DNA of 58,219 nt from assembly GCA_900470805.1 (NCBI GenBank), contig UCCA01000036.1, positions 1 to 58,219 of the forward strand, written 5' to 3'. The position numbers and the translations under genes were made by a program. Positions 1 through 8,451 of this stretch are shown piece by piece. Under the pieces are notes generated by a model. That model did no database searches. It was not told the origin of the DNA and was given only the letters and a program-made list of their open reading frames with translations. Each line of letters starts with the position of its first letter. Within the stretch, counting starts at the first letter, position 1. The DNA is from Hyphomicrobiales bacterium. GTDB lineage: Bacteria > Pseudomonadota > Alphaproteobacteria > Rhizobiales > Rhizobiaceae.

Positions 1-57
1 ATCCGCGTGCGTGACCTGCCGATCACGTTGGATAAGGTGATGGCAGCACCAGGGTGA
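1..57 (+). CDS. C-terminal end of an unidentified gene (partial)
   Basis: An open frame runs from the window edge to a TGA, giving a tail that reads IRVRDLPITLDKVMAAPG. Endings of the form 'RDLPIT.DKV' are seen at the C-terminus of xanthine/aldehyde oxidase molybdenum-binding subunits, so that family is a guess. Only 18 codons are visible, so identity is not secure. Confidence 0.35.
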   Translation: MRVRDLPITLDKVMAAPG

Positions 58-451
58 TGGATGTTCGATGGCACGAGCAGGGATTGCAGTCCCCTGGCCC
101 CACCCGACAGTGTGAATGCGGTACGCAAACGCACGATGGCAACGAGGCTATGCTTTGGGCAATCTTGCGCGGCTCCACATCCGGAATCACGAACATGATT
201 GGCAGCGCTGACGGTGTCGAGCTCGGAGAAGACGCTCATCACGCCTTCCGGACCGGCCGATCCGAGGTGCACCATAACGATGGCCGGACCGGCTGAGCAT
301 GATGCGCTGGGGCCCAGCCTGAGTGTGGACAAAGCGCGACTGTGTTGTGGCAATCGAGGACGACAGCAACCAAGTTCGCATTGAGGTGCTGGCCGATGAA
401 GCGGAGTTTCTGGACCGCGTAAGTGTCCAGTCATCACTCACACGACGTCCG
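58..451. other. Intergenic stretch without a convincing gene
   Basis: Several short open frames cross this stretch on both strands, but none has a ribosome binding site with a recognisable product and they mutually overlap. A plus-strand run near 345-440 (reading VRIEVLADEAEFLDRVSVQSS-like) has coding-like composition without a start and may be a relic. Nothing else is supported. Confidence 0.4.
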
Positions 452-1747
452 TCATAGTCCGAACCTTAGACGGACCTCCTGAACGACCGTCAATGTCTCG
501 AGGCGCCTCAGAACCCGATCCGAAGAGTCGGATCCCAAAAGACCGGGTGCAATCTTTGGCCAAATTTCCAAGGCTTGTCGAACGGCATGCTCGACCTCGC
601 GCGTGATGAGCTTTGGATCCAGCCGTATAAAGCTCGCAACCCGTTCGAAGCGATGCAGGTTGACCGCATCGAAATTATGCGTCTTGACGAAGCGCAACGC
701 CATCTCGTCCTGGGGGAGGTACAGGACGGTCGGCACGATATCGTAGGCGGGCGATAGTCTAATCTGACCGGCCCGCGGAAAATAAAATGACCAGTTCTTC
801 AGGTGATTGTCACCATTTCCTATAAGCACGTCGGCGACGACGCGCCTCACGGCTTCCAGAACGTCGTCACGGTGATCGGTACTGAAACGGCGAACCATGT
901 TTATGACCGTCTCGGTCGTACCCATTGTATATTTGCGCTCACCTACAGCGCCGAGAACCTGGCCGGCATCCTCGATCTGGATGCGACCGACAGCAGACCG
1001 GTCGAACCTCTCCACGACAAGCACGTTTTCGCTGTGCTGCAGAAATTCCGCTGGTACATCCCGGATCGCGTCGCGAGAGATAAGTCGGCACGGCGCGGTT
1101 CTCACGCCCATGGCGCTTACCATTTGCATGGCGGCGAATTCCGCTTCGGGAAGATTGGGAAATCGTTCGCTGCCCAGCTTGATAATGCTACGACCAGTCT
1201 CTCCCCGGGCTGGAGCTGTCAGACGGTCGCCATCCGGGTTGCCGGTAAATTTCAACTGGACGCCTGCCAGCGAGAATTTCACCGCGCCTTGGGGAAGCGG
1301 CGCCTTGAAGCCATGGACCTTCCCGAGATCCAGCGGTCCTGCCGACGCCGGAATATCGGTCTCCGGGACAATGAACACGGCGCCGGGCAAGTCAGCTCCG
1401 AGGCGGGTCAGCACGTCGAATTCGTCGTGGTCGCCAGGACCCATTTCCGTCATCACTAGGTCGCGCAGGGCTCCTTCCGGCAGCAGCCCGGAAAACCAGG
1501 GGGGCAACGTTCCGTGCAGCCCGATTTTGTCTCCCCGCGAGGCGAGCCTTTCGCGTGTCCCTTGGTCGGAATCGGGATCGTACCAGCCGAGACTGAGGAT
1601 TGGCCTTGTGGCATCCCGCAGAAAGCTTTCTGCAACGACGAAGGACACCGCACCATCGGCGCCTCGCGTCAGGGTCCCGGCCCGCACGGACCCTCCTTGT
1701 CCGTCGAGCATGAAGACGCCAAGAACTGCCGCTGCTTTCGCCATCAC
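452..1747 (-). CDS. hipA: HipA-family serine/threonine kinase toxin
   Basis: Toxin of a type II toxin-antitoxin pair; HipA proteins phosphorylate a translation-related target (glutamyl-tRNA synthetase in E. coli) and cause growth arrest. The 431-residue product is full length for the family. Visible kinase elements are FSLAGVQLKF (P-loop region, S159 the likely autophosphorylation serine), SIIKLGS (K190, nucleotide binding), GDNHLKN (D313, catalytic loop) and SPAYDI (D336, metal binding). The start overlaps the stop of the upstream antitoxin by ATGA (1744-1747), so the two are translationally coupled. The kinase residues are all present, so it should be active; its target in this organism is unknown. 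Confidence 0.93.
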   Translation of the reverse strand: MMAKAAAVLGVFMLDGQGGSVRAGTLTRGADGAVSFVVAESFLRDATRPILSLGWYDPDSDQGTRERLASRGDKIGLHGTLPPWFSGLLPEGALRDLVMTEMGPGDHDEFDVLTRLGADLPGAVFIVPETDIPASAGPLDLGKVHGFKAPLPQGAVKFSLAGVQLKFTGNPDGDRLTAPARGETGRSIIKLGSERFPNLPEAEFAAMQMVSAMGVRTAPCRLISRDAIRDVPAEFLQHSENVLVVERFDRSAVGRIQIEDAGQVLGAVGERKYTMGTTETVINMVRRFSTDHRDDVLEAVRRVVADVLIGNGDNHLKNWSFYFPRAGQIRLSPAYDIVPTVLYLPQDEMALRFVKTHNFDAVNLHRFERVASFIRLDPKLITREVEHAVRQALEIWPKIAPGLLGSDSSDRVLRRLETLTVVQEVRLRFGL

Positions 1748-2091
1748 CCTGCCTTTGTCTCATCGTCGTCGAGGTCGATGAAGAGCTCGTCAAAAACTCT
1801 TGGAACCTCGGTTGAATGTCTTGGAGCAGGTATGTCATTGACCAGCAGCCGCACGCTTTCCATGCGCGACTTGGGGATCAGCACGGGGACGAGATCAAGC
1901 GTATCGCAAATTTCGGCAAATAGCGTCAGACGGTCCCTGCCCAACCGATTGTTGGCAAGGTCACGTTCCAGTTCCGATATGCGGGCACGGTTTCGGCCAA
2001 GTCGCTCGGCCAGCGCCGGTTGGCTCAGGTTACGCCTTTTCCGGGCGGCAAGGAGTTGTTCACCCAGTAACTGAAAAACAGTAGTGATCAT
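1744..2091 (-). CDS. hipB: HipB-like helix-turn-helix antitoxin/repressor
   Basis: 115 residues with an XRE/Cro-type helix-turn-helix at about residues 8-62 (core LSQPALAERLGRNRARISEL). HipB proteins bind HipA, neutralise it and repress their own operon. The gene is first in the operon and overlaps hipA by four bases. The chosen ATG at 2091 directly abuts a palindrome and has no Shine-Dalgarno sequence, so the transcript may be leaderless or the true start may lie a little downstream. Four related palindromes lie upstream and are the probable operators. Confidence 0.88.
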   Translation of the reverse strand: MITTVFQLLGEQLLAARKRRNLSQPALAERLGRNRARISELERDLANNRLGRDRLTLFAEICDTLDLVPVLIPKSRMESVRLLVNDIPAPRHSTEVPRVFDELFIDLDDDETKAG

Positions 2092-2196
2092 GCGGGATTC
2101 CGCTTTTATTTAGGAACAATGCGGAAATCCGCGTATGTGACTTTACAGCTGCGAGCGGAATTCCGCAACATACTTCATAAATATACGGAATTCCGC
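2092..2196. promoter_or_regulatory. Array of four palindromic operators upstream of hipBA
   Basis: Four 12-bp palindromes with core GGAATTCC or a one-base variant occur at 2092-2103 (GCGGGATTCCGC), 2121-2132 (GCGGAAATCCGC), 2155-2166 (GCGGAATTCCGC) and 2185-2196 (ACGGAATTCCGC), with a half site at about 2203-2208. Start-to-start spacings are 29, 34 and 30 bp, about three helical turns, so bound dimers would lie on one face of the DNA. The position before hipB fits autoregulation by HipB; direct evidence of binding is absent. Confidence 0.75.
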
Positions 2197-2363
2197 TCTC
2201 ATGCGGATCTGTGAGGCTGGAAATCCTAGTATCTTGTCCGATATGATTACCGGCCTTCCGGAGCAATCCGACAAGGTCAGAAACTGGAGATCATCATCTG
2301 GCTGAAGGAATTCGCACTGGGATGGGGCTTAGGCGAAACGGGTCAACTGAATGCGGCGCACGG

Positions 2364-2972
2364 CTATCGCGGGTCGAACCTGGCGAGCATTTTGCGCAAC
2401 TGCGTATTCTGCTCGGAAAGTTTTTTCGCCAGCTGCCCCCGCAATTCAGCGACATCAGCATCAACTTCGGCCATTTCGTCCAAGAGGGATTTCGGGCCCG
2501 CAGCGAGTGCAGGGACTGACCCACCCTCATCGGCCCGTTCGATAAAGGCCACCGGATCGGCGACCGGCGCCATCTTCCTTGCACGCGTCGGCGCGGGCTT
2601 TTCCGTTACTCCGCGATTCTTTATTGGTGCGCGGACCCGGTCGACAGGCACAGGCCGGGCTGCCGTTGGCTTGTGCGCCTCGCCCGGAATCCCGAGAGCC
2701 TCTTTTCCGAACGGAAACGCACTTTCGGCGACCTCGCCGGCCGCAGGTTCAGAACCGGAGTGAAGCACTGCCTCAGCGTTTTCAACATTCGCCTCCGCCT
2801 GTTCAGCAGTCTGAGCAGCGACAGCTGCCTCTTCGTCAACGTGCGGTTCTTCGACCGCAGGCTTGTATTCAAGCGCGATCGTATCAGGCGCTACCGCACG
2901 CACTTCGCCGTTACCGTCTGCTTTCGGCTTACGCGACACCAGCTCAGCCACAAATCTCCATGGTGTTCTCAT
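2364..2972 (-). CDS. SyrB-like protein with C-terminal coiled coil
   Basis: 202 residues, rich in Ala, Glu, Lys and Pro, apparently largely disordered except for a C-terminal heptad-like helix (about 165-200, DEMAEVDADVAELRGQLAKK). This layout matches the rhizobial SyrB-like family, named after a Sinorhizobium regulator affecting symbiotic exopolysaccharide genes; biochemical function is not established. A second SyrB-like gene lies 135 bp upstream on the same strand. No strong ribosome binding site is seen at the ATG chosen; AAGGG lies about 12 bases upstream. Confidence 0.6.
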   Translation of the reverse strand: MRTPWRFVAELVSRKPKADGNGEVRAVAPDTIALEYKPAVEEPHVDEEAAVAAQTAEQAEANVENAEAVLHSGSEPAAGEVAESAFPFGKEALGIPGEAHKPTAARPVPVDRVRAPIKNRGVTEKPAPTRARKMAPVADPVAFIERADEGGSVPALAAGPKSLLDEMAEVDADVAELRGQLAKKLSEQNTQLRKMLARFDPR

Positions 2973-3107
2973 CGCATCAACCCTTCAAGCATAGCGGCGG
3001 ATCCTCGCCGCAGTCGTTTTCCTGCCGGCTCCGTTTGGTGCCGGCGCTATCGAGCGCAAGATTGGCGGCGCCTCATCTGTTGGGCAAAGCGCCGCACAAA
3101 ACACATA

Positions 3108-3518
3108 TCAAGCCTTGCCGAGGCGCTTGCGCAGATCGGCATTCTCGCTACGCAGCTTTTCGGAAAGCTCTTTGCGGAGCTGCTTGTTCTCTTCCTCAAG
3201 CTTGATCAGGTCGGCGATATCGTCAATCGCGTTGATCGAGGCAGCAGGGGCGGACGCTGTCTTTAAACCAGGCGCGCGTGTCGTAACCTTCTTCGGTTCA
3301 GCGACAATCGTTTCAGCCTTGGCCGGGGCAGTCTTGGAGCCACGCTTCGCACGCGTCTTCTTGGCAAGCCCTTCCGCGGATGCAGCAGTGGCGTCGACGG
3401 TGCTGGCGTCAGCAGCAGCAACCTTAGGCGCGCGTGGCTTGCGTGTCTTCTTTTCAACGGGGGCTTTGGCCGACGCTTCGGGCGTGGCAGCTGTATCAAT
3501 CGTAATGTCGTCGGCCAT
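3108..3518 (-). CDS. SyrB-like regulator
   Basis: 136 residues starting MADDITIDTAATPEASAKAP, followed by a Lys/Ala/Pro-rich basic stretch with AT-hook-like KKTRKPRAP and KKTRAKRG segments (about 22-80), and a C-terminal charged helix (about 105-136) with LEEENKQLRKELSEKLRSEN. This matches the rhizobial SyrB family. The start is supported by GAGGAG eight bases upstream. It is probably cotranscribed with the shorter-conserved paralogue at 2364-2972. Role is inferred only from family name; DNA binding is plausible from the basic region. Confidence 0.7.
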   Translation of the reverse strand: MADDITIDTAATPEASAKAPVEKKTRKPRAPKVAAADASTVDATAASAEGLAKKTRAKRGSKTAPAKAETIVAEPKKVTTRAPGLKTASAPAASINAIDDIADLIKLEEENKQLRKELSEKLRSENADLRKRLGKA

Positions 3519-3898
3519 CAGTATTCTCCTCTGTCAGGCGGGCAAACATTTGTTTCCCCGTGACTTAAAGTCAATGCAGCATGGTGACATTTCGGTTGCA
3601 ATCGGCGTGTTCGACACCGCCTTGTGCGAATTTCTTTCATTGTGCGACGAGGGGGCCGGTCCCGGGCGGGCTCGATGAGGCATGTCTGACCGAGAGCCGG
3701 CTCCGCCTCGATTGTCCTGCCGCAACGGCGGGCTTGGGATTTCTTACCCCGGGGCAAGCCCCTCTTCTCCCACCAAGATATCCCGAACCCGCCGCCTGCC
3801 ACTCATTTCGCGCTTCGGCTGCAGGCCAATCGCTCCCGGATTGTCGACTGCCATCGGGGCCGCACTGGAGCGGCCCGAACAACGAAAGAAACTTGAAC
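3519..3898. other. Intergenic stretch, no gene supported
   Basis: Short open frames occur on both strands but lack ribosome binding sites and recognisable products. It separates the minus-strand SyrB pair from the plus-strand DUF736 stub. Confidence 0.4.
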
Positions 3899-3976
3899 AT
3901 GGCGACCATCGGCAACTTCGCCTCCATCGAAAACGGCTTCATTGGCTCGATCCGTAGCCACGTCTCGTCATATTGA
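3899..3976 (+). pseudogene. 5' stub of a DUF736 gene
   Basis: The ATG at 3899 opens a 25-codon frame reading MATIGNFASIENGFIGSIRS before a premature stop. This matches the N-terminus of DUF736 proteins (usually about 100 residues), common on rhizobial plasmids and conjugative elements. The rest of the domain is not found downstream, so the gene is truncated. It hints that this stretch once belonged to a mobile replicon. Confidence 0.6.
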
Positions 3977-4779
3977 ACATCCACGACTGCGAGCGGCGGA
4001 TCAAAGGCGCTGATGCCCGGGCTGTCGGCACGATCGACACGATGTCCGACGCAGTATTCGCTTACAGAGCGCGCCGTCGATCAATATGCCGATGGCGACG
4101 AGGTCGGACGATGAGCGCCTACAACGACATCCAGACCGCTGCACGTCATTCGGTATCCGTATCTGTGGAGCCCCGCGCAGTTCCGTAAGTGAGGAGGACT
4201 GCCGCCTTGCTTGTCCCGTTCGACCGCATTCCGGTGGAACGCCTTACGCAACTAGGGCTTTTGACAAAAGTGGATCATCGACATTGAATTCGAACGACAT
4301 ATCGCCTCCGCGGATGATGGCGCCAGGAACTCTGGCAGCGTCTATGGCGATAGCGTCGGGGCTCTCGGTCAGGGCAGATCCAGGCATATCAATTTCGGGT
4401 TCGAGCAAGAGTTTCTTTACGGAACGTGACTGCGTGGAATGCAACCCTTAGGGCGGAGCCAATGATTGGTATTTCGACGTCGTTGCGTTGCTGATCACTC
4501 ACCGAAGTCGCTGCACGCTTATGCTCCTATTTTGTTCTGCTTAAAATAAGCGTCAAGGCGAACGATTTGAGGAAGAGCAGGTGGAGAGACGTGGCAAAGA
4601 ATGCAGACAAGACAGCACAAGACGGTCACCGCTCAGCGGCTAAGGCGCGGTCCTAGACAGGCCGGGCCTTCCCTCGGCACCTCCACCGAAGCGAGGGGGG
4701 ATCAAGATAAGCAGGGCAGGCGCAACCCGCATATCGGCCGATTAGCCAACCGGTAGCGGGTCACATCCGAGTAGGCAGG
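3977..4779. other. Decayed stretch without an intact gene
   Basis: No full gene is supported. A 21-codon frame at 4591-4656 (GTG start, GGAGAGAC just upstream) reads MAKNADKTAQDGHRSAAKAR and may be the front of a small basic rhizobial protein that has been cut. A GGAAC-N18-TT match at 4236-4260 has no clear gene behind it. A minus-strand 66-codon frame at 4244-4444 has no recognisable product. Confidence 0.4.
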
Positions 4780-5646
4780 CTAGATCATAATCTCGCCGCC
4801 GGTCACCGGAACGACGGCCCCGGTCATATAGCTTCCAAGCTCCGAGGCCAGCAGGACATACGCACCGGCCAACTCAGCCGGTTGCCCAGCCCGACCGATC
4901 AGTGTCTGCTGCCCAAATTTGGCGGCCTTTTCGGCTGGCATGGTTGAGGGAATAAGCGGAGTCCAGATTGGGCCAGGCGCCACGGCATTCACGCGAATTC
5001 CCTTTTCCGCGACCATTTCCGCAAGACCTGCTGTGAAGTTTGAAATCGCACCCTTGGTGGACGCATAGGCCAGCAACTGGGGCGAGGGCTGGCGTGACTG
5101 GATCGATGTCGTGTTGATGATCGAACTCCTAGGCCGCATGTAAGGGATGGCCGCCTTCGCCAGAAAGAACGGCGCGTATATGTTTGTGCGGAAGGTTCGA
5201 TCCCACTCATCGGCCGGTATGTCCGAAATGTCGGAATAGGTCCGCTGAAAGGCGGCGTTATTCACCAAAATGTCGATATCACCAAGCTCGCGGACCGTTC
5301 GCTGCACGAGTTCCTGGCAGTGCTCTTCGGATGTGATGTCTCCGGATACCGCGATTGCTCGACGACCGGCGCTTTCGACCCATTTCATCGTGTCGGCGGC
5401 ATCGTCATCCTCATTCAGATAGGAAATCAGGATATCCGCGCCCTCGCGAGCAAAAGCTATCGCGACTGCTTTTCCGATACCCGAGTCCGCGCCTGTGATC
5501 AGGGCAACCTTACCCTCGAGCCTGCCGTTGCCTTTGTACGACTGCTCACCGTGGTCTGGAACGGGCTGCATCGCCTCGGTCTTGCCTGGTGGTTCCTGAT
5601 GTTGCTCGGGATAGGGCGGGGTCGGTCGGCGTGTGTCTTCAGCCAT
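4780..5646 (-). CDS. SDR-family oxidoreductase (YghA/glucose-dehydrogenase-like)
   Basis: 288-residue classical-type short-chain dehydrogenase of the extended-N-terminus YghA/YhdF group, expected to oxidise an alcohol or sugar with NAD(P). The Rossmann motif is TGADSGIGKA (about 49-58), the NNAA motif follows, and the active site is YASTK with an upstream Ser in NTTSIQ. The N-terminus carries the proline-rich VPDHGEQSYKG lead typical of the group. The start at 5646 is favoured over one 12 codons upstream because GGAG sits seven bases before it. It is divergent from a paralogue at 5771, and both have EcfG-type promoters in the shared 124-bp gap. Substrate not known. Confidence 0.9.
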   Translation of the reverse strand: MAEDTRRPTPPYPEQHQEPPGKTEAMQPVPDHGEQSYKGNGRLEGKVALITGADSGIGKAVAIAFAREGADILISYLNEDDDAADTMKWVESAGRRAIAVSGDITSEEHCQELVQRTVRELGDIDILVNNAAFQRTYSDISDIPADEWDRTFRTNIYAPFFLAKAAIPYMRPRSSIINTTSIQSRQPSPQLLAYASTKGAISNFTAGLAEMVAEKGIRVNAVAPGPIWTPLIPSTMPAEKAAKFGQQTLIGRAGQPAELAGAYVLLASELGSYMTGAVVPVTGGEIMI

Positions 5647-5673
5647 ATCAATCTCCGGTTTTGCTCCAAGGCA

Positions 5674-5698
5674 AACCAACAAAGACGCTCACGGTTCC
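5674..5698 (-). promoter_or_regulatory. EcfG/RpoE2-type promoter for the SDR gene at 4780-5646
   Basis: On the minus strand GGAAC (5698-5694) is followed 18 bases later by TT within GGTT. This fits the alphaproteobacterial general stress sigma consensus and lies about 30 bp before the ATG. Confidence 0.65.
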
Positions 5699-5718
5699 GA
5701 CATCGCACGAGAAATATC

Positions 5719-5743
5719 GGAACAACGGGGGCCCGTGGAGATT
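5719..5743 (+). promoter_or_regulatory. EcfG/RpoE2-type promoter for the SDR-GH15-SMP30 operon
   Basis: GGAAC at 5719-5723, then 18 bases, then TT at 5742-5743 (GATT, not the preferred GGTT/CGTT). It lies 28 bp before the operon's first ATG and is arranged back to back with the opposite-strand promoter. Confidence 0.5.
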
Positions 5744-5770
5744 TCGGTAGTCGTAAATACAGAAGGAGCG

Positions 5771-6670
5771 ATGATGACTTCCAACCAGTACGACATGCAG
5801 AACCCCCTCACGCAGTATCCCCAACCGGAGTTTCCAAAGCAGCCCCAGCCAGTGCCGGGCTTGGCTAGTAAAATGGAGCCAGTCCCGGATCACGGCGAAA
5901 CAAGCTATAAGGGCTTTGGACGGTTGAAGGGGCGCAAGGCACTGGTGACAGGCGGCGACTCCGGTATTGGCAGATCTGCCGCAATCGCATTTGCACGCGA
6001 AGGTGCTGACGTTGCCATCAACTATCTGCCTGAAGAACAGTCCGATGCTGATGAGGTGATCAAGTTGATCGAGGCAGAGGGTCGCAAAGCTGTGGCCATT
6101 CCCGGCGATCTCAAAAGTGAAGCTTTCTGCCAGGAACTGGTCGCGAAAGCCAATGCCGACCTTGGGGGGCTCGACCTGCTGGTCAACGTTGCAGGACGGC
6201 AAAAGTCGGTCGAAAGCATTGCAGAACTGACGACCGAACAATTCGACGAAACCTTCAAGACGAACGTGTATGCGCTGTTTTGGCTGAGCAAAGCTGCACT
6301 TCCGCTCCTGCCTGCTGGGGCGACGATCATCAACACCGCATCGATCCAGGCCTATCAGCCTTCGGCCACATTGCTTGACTACGCACCCACGAAGTCCGCA
6401 ATCGTTGCGTTCAGCAAGGCGTTGTCGAAGCAGGTCCTGCCGAAGGGCATTCGCGTCAACGTCGTCGCACCCGGCCCCTTCTGGACGCCACTTCAGACAT
6501 CCGGTGGTCAAACGCAGGATGTCGTTCAAGAATTTGGCAGCGAAGTTCCGATGAAGCGGCCGGGCCAGCCGGCAGAATGCGCCCCGATCTATGTGTTCCT
6601 TGCCTCGCAGGAATCGAGCTACATCACAGGCGAAGTCTTCGGTGTCACCGGCGGCAATACGCTTCCCTGA
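5771..6670 (+). CDS. SDR-family oxidoreductase, likely glucose 1-dehydrogenase
   Basis: 299-residue short-chain dehydrogenase, paralogous to the divergent gene at 4780-5646. It has TGGDSGIGRS for NAD(P) binding, VNVAG, and the YAPTK active site with the Ser of NTASIQ. The proline-rich N-terminal lead (PVPDHGETSYKG) marks the same YghA-like group. GGAG lies six bases before the first of two adjacent ATGs (5771, 5774). The stop overlaps the next start by one base (TGATG). Its partners are a glucosidase and a lactonase, which makes glucose oxidation to gluconolactone the most sensible job; that is inferred from context, not from the active site. Confidence 0.9.
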   Translation: MMTSNQYDMQNPLTQYPQPEFPKQPQPVPGLASKMEPVPDHGETSYKGFGRLKGRKALVTGGDSGIGRSAAIAFAREGADVAINYLPEEQSDADEVIKLIEAEGRKAVAIPGDLKSEAFCQELVAKANADLGGLDLLVNVAGRQKSVESIAELTTEQFDETFKTNVYALFWLSKAALPLLPAGATIINTASIQAYQPSATLLDYAPTKSAIVAFSKALSKQVLPKGIRVNVVAPGPFWTPLQTSGGQTQDVVQEFGSEVPMKRPGQPAECAPIYVFLASQESSYITGEVFGVTGGNTLP

Positions 6671-8451
6671 TGCTGTGCTCGCTGACACCAGAGCGAACCG
6701 ACGGCTTTCTTCCGCTGGAGCATTATGCTGCCATCGGGGACGGCCGGTCGGTCGCCCTCATCGGCGCGGACGGATCTATCGACTGGTGGTCCGCGCCCGA
6801 TCTGGACTCGCCGCCACTGTTCAATCGGTTGCACGACGCGGATGGCGGCCGATTTTCGATCACCCCGACCGAACCGTTCAGGATCGAGCGGAGGTACCGT
6901 AAGAACAGCAATGTTCTCGAAACGGTGTTTGTCACGGATAAAGGTCGTGCGCGTGTGACCGAATCCTTAAACAGCGGGGCAGGCGGTCGCTTGCCCTGGT
7001 GCGAACTCGCGCGACGGGTCGAAGGGCTGTCCGGAGCGGTAGAGTTCGAAATCGTCGTGGCTCCGATCTGTGCACAGGGAGAGCTTCGCAAGGTCGATCA
7101 TCCAAACACCACCATCCGCTACATCGGCGAACTGGCCACGACTTTCTGTCACTCCAAAGACGTTACGGTCGAAATCGATGAGGATGACCGGACGGTCGCA
7201 CGGTGGACGGCGACTGAAGGTGCATCGACCTGCATCGCGCTGCTGGCCGCCGACCAGGCGCCGCTTGCGGTCCCTGACTTGTCCTCCATCGACAAGCGCA
7301 TTGACCTTAGCGATGACGAATGGAGGCGTTGGACGGAGCAACTGACATACAATGGGCCGTTTGCCGACGATCTCACGCGTTGTGCGCTGTCCCTAAAATT
7401 CCTGCTGTTTTCCAAAACTGGCGCGATAGCGGCAGCGGCCACGTCCGGATTGCCGGAGAGGATCGGTGGCGACAAGAACTACGACTATCGCTACGCCTGG
7501 GTCCGCGACGCGGCTTACACCATCAAGGCCTTCCTGAGAGCAGGTGCCCTTGCAGAGGCTATCGGTGCATTTGGATGGTTGGTTCGGACGATCAGCGAGG
7601 ACGGTCCGGAGCCGAAAGTCGTTTACACGCTCCGTGGCGAGGATGTCCCGGACGAGGAAATCATAGACGTGCCCGGCTACAAGGGTTCGACGCCTGTTCG
7701 GGTCGGCAACCGGGCTCGCACACAGGTGCAGCTCAGCTGCTATGGCGATATTCTTGAAACTGCAGCTCTGTTCGCCCGCACGGGGCACGTTCTCGACCCG
7801 GGAACGTCACGACTGCTGACGCGACTCGCCGACCAATGTATGGAACGCTGGCAGCAAAAGGATTCCGGCATCTGGGAGCTGGAAGATCAACAGCATTATA
7901 CGTTCTCGAAGATTGGCTGCTGGCTGGCGCTGTCACAGGCGGCGGAGCTGGCACGGGATGGTCATATCGACGGAGATGCCGACCGATGGCAGGCGGAAAG
8001 CGAGCGCATTCGCCTCTGGATCGACGAGAACTGCTGGTCGGAAAAAATGGCGGCTTACACGTTCTACGCCGGAACCGAGAAGCTCGACGCGGCTCTTCTC
8101 TTGACCACCAGGTTTGGCTTCGAGCATGACGATAGGTTGCTGCGCACCCGGGCAGCCATCGAGCAGGAGCTGGCAGTCGGACCATTGGTCTATCGATACA
8201 GTGGTGCCAGCGAAGAGGAGGGGACGTTCGTTGCCTGTTCGTGCTGGCTTGTTGAGGCCTACGCGTTTCTTGGTGATGTCACGCGCGCCAAGGACATGTT
8301 GCGCGCGTTGCTCGATGCACTCGGTAACAACTTCGGTATCCTCAGCGAGGAACTCGACCCGCAGACTGGGGCGGGGCTCGGCAACCTGCCTCAGGGCCTG
8401 AGCCACCTCGCGTTGCTCCACGCCATTTTTTCTATTCAGGAGAATTCATGA
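6670..8451 (+). CDS. Glycoside hydrolase family 15 (glucoamylase/trehalase-like)
   Basis: 593-residue cytoplasmic GH15 protein without a signal peptide; the family releases glucose from alpha-glucans, maltooligosaccharides or trehalose by inversion. The N-terminal beta domain (LEHYAAIGDGRSVALIGADG, about 13-32) leads to an (alpha/alpha)6 barrel from about 240. GGDKNYDYRYAWVRDA (about 262-280) is the family hallmark; the WELEDQQH segment (about 399-407) and the EEGTFVACSCWLVEAY segment (about 516-531) carry the expected acidic residues. The ATG overlaps the SDR stop, and its own stop overlaps the lactonase start (ATGA, 8448-8451). Substrate specificity cannot be read from sequence; trehalase activity is known for some bacterial GH15 proteins. 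Confidence 0.93.
   Translation: MLCSLTPERTDGFLPLEHYAAIGDGRSVALIGADGSIDWWSAPDLDSPPLFNRLHDADGGRFSITPTEPFRIERRYRKNSNVLETVFVTDKGRARVTESLNSGAGGRLPWCELARRVEGLSGAVEFEIVVAPICAQGELRKVDHPNTTIRYIGELATTFCHSKDVTVEIDEDDRTVARWTATEGASTCIALLAADQAPLAVPDLSSIDKRIDLSDDEWRRWTEQLTYNGPFADDLTRCALSLKFLLFSKTGAIAAAATSGLPERIGGDKNYDYRYAWVRDAAYTIKAFLRAGALAEAIGAFGWLVRTISEDGPEPKVVYTLRGEDVPDEEIIDVPGYKGSTPVRVGNRARTQVQLSCYGDILETAALFARTGHVLDPGTSRLLTRLADQCMERWQQKDSGIWELEDQQHYTFSKIGCWLALSQAAELARDGHIDGDADRWQAESERIRLWIDENCWSEKMAAYTFYAGTEKLDAALLLTTRFGFEHDDRLLRTRAAIEQELAVGPLVYRYSGASEEEGTFVACSCWLVEAYAFLGDVTRAKDMLRALLDALGNNFGILSEELDPQTGAGLGNLPQGLSHLALLHAIFSIQENS

Noticed and set aside
897..1781. 294-codon open frame on the plus strand
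   Set aside because: It lies opposite hipA, whose kinase motifs are complete; the plus-strand product is Ser/Arg/Pro-rich with no family likeness.
4236..4260. GGAAC-N18-TT promoter match
   Set aside because: No credible gene follows within about 300 bp and the bases before TT are off-consensus; likely chance.
5648..6688. 346-codon open frame on the minus strand
   Set aside because: It is the mirror of the SDR gene at 5771-6670, with a Cys/Arg-rich product and no ribosome binding site.
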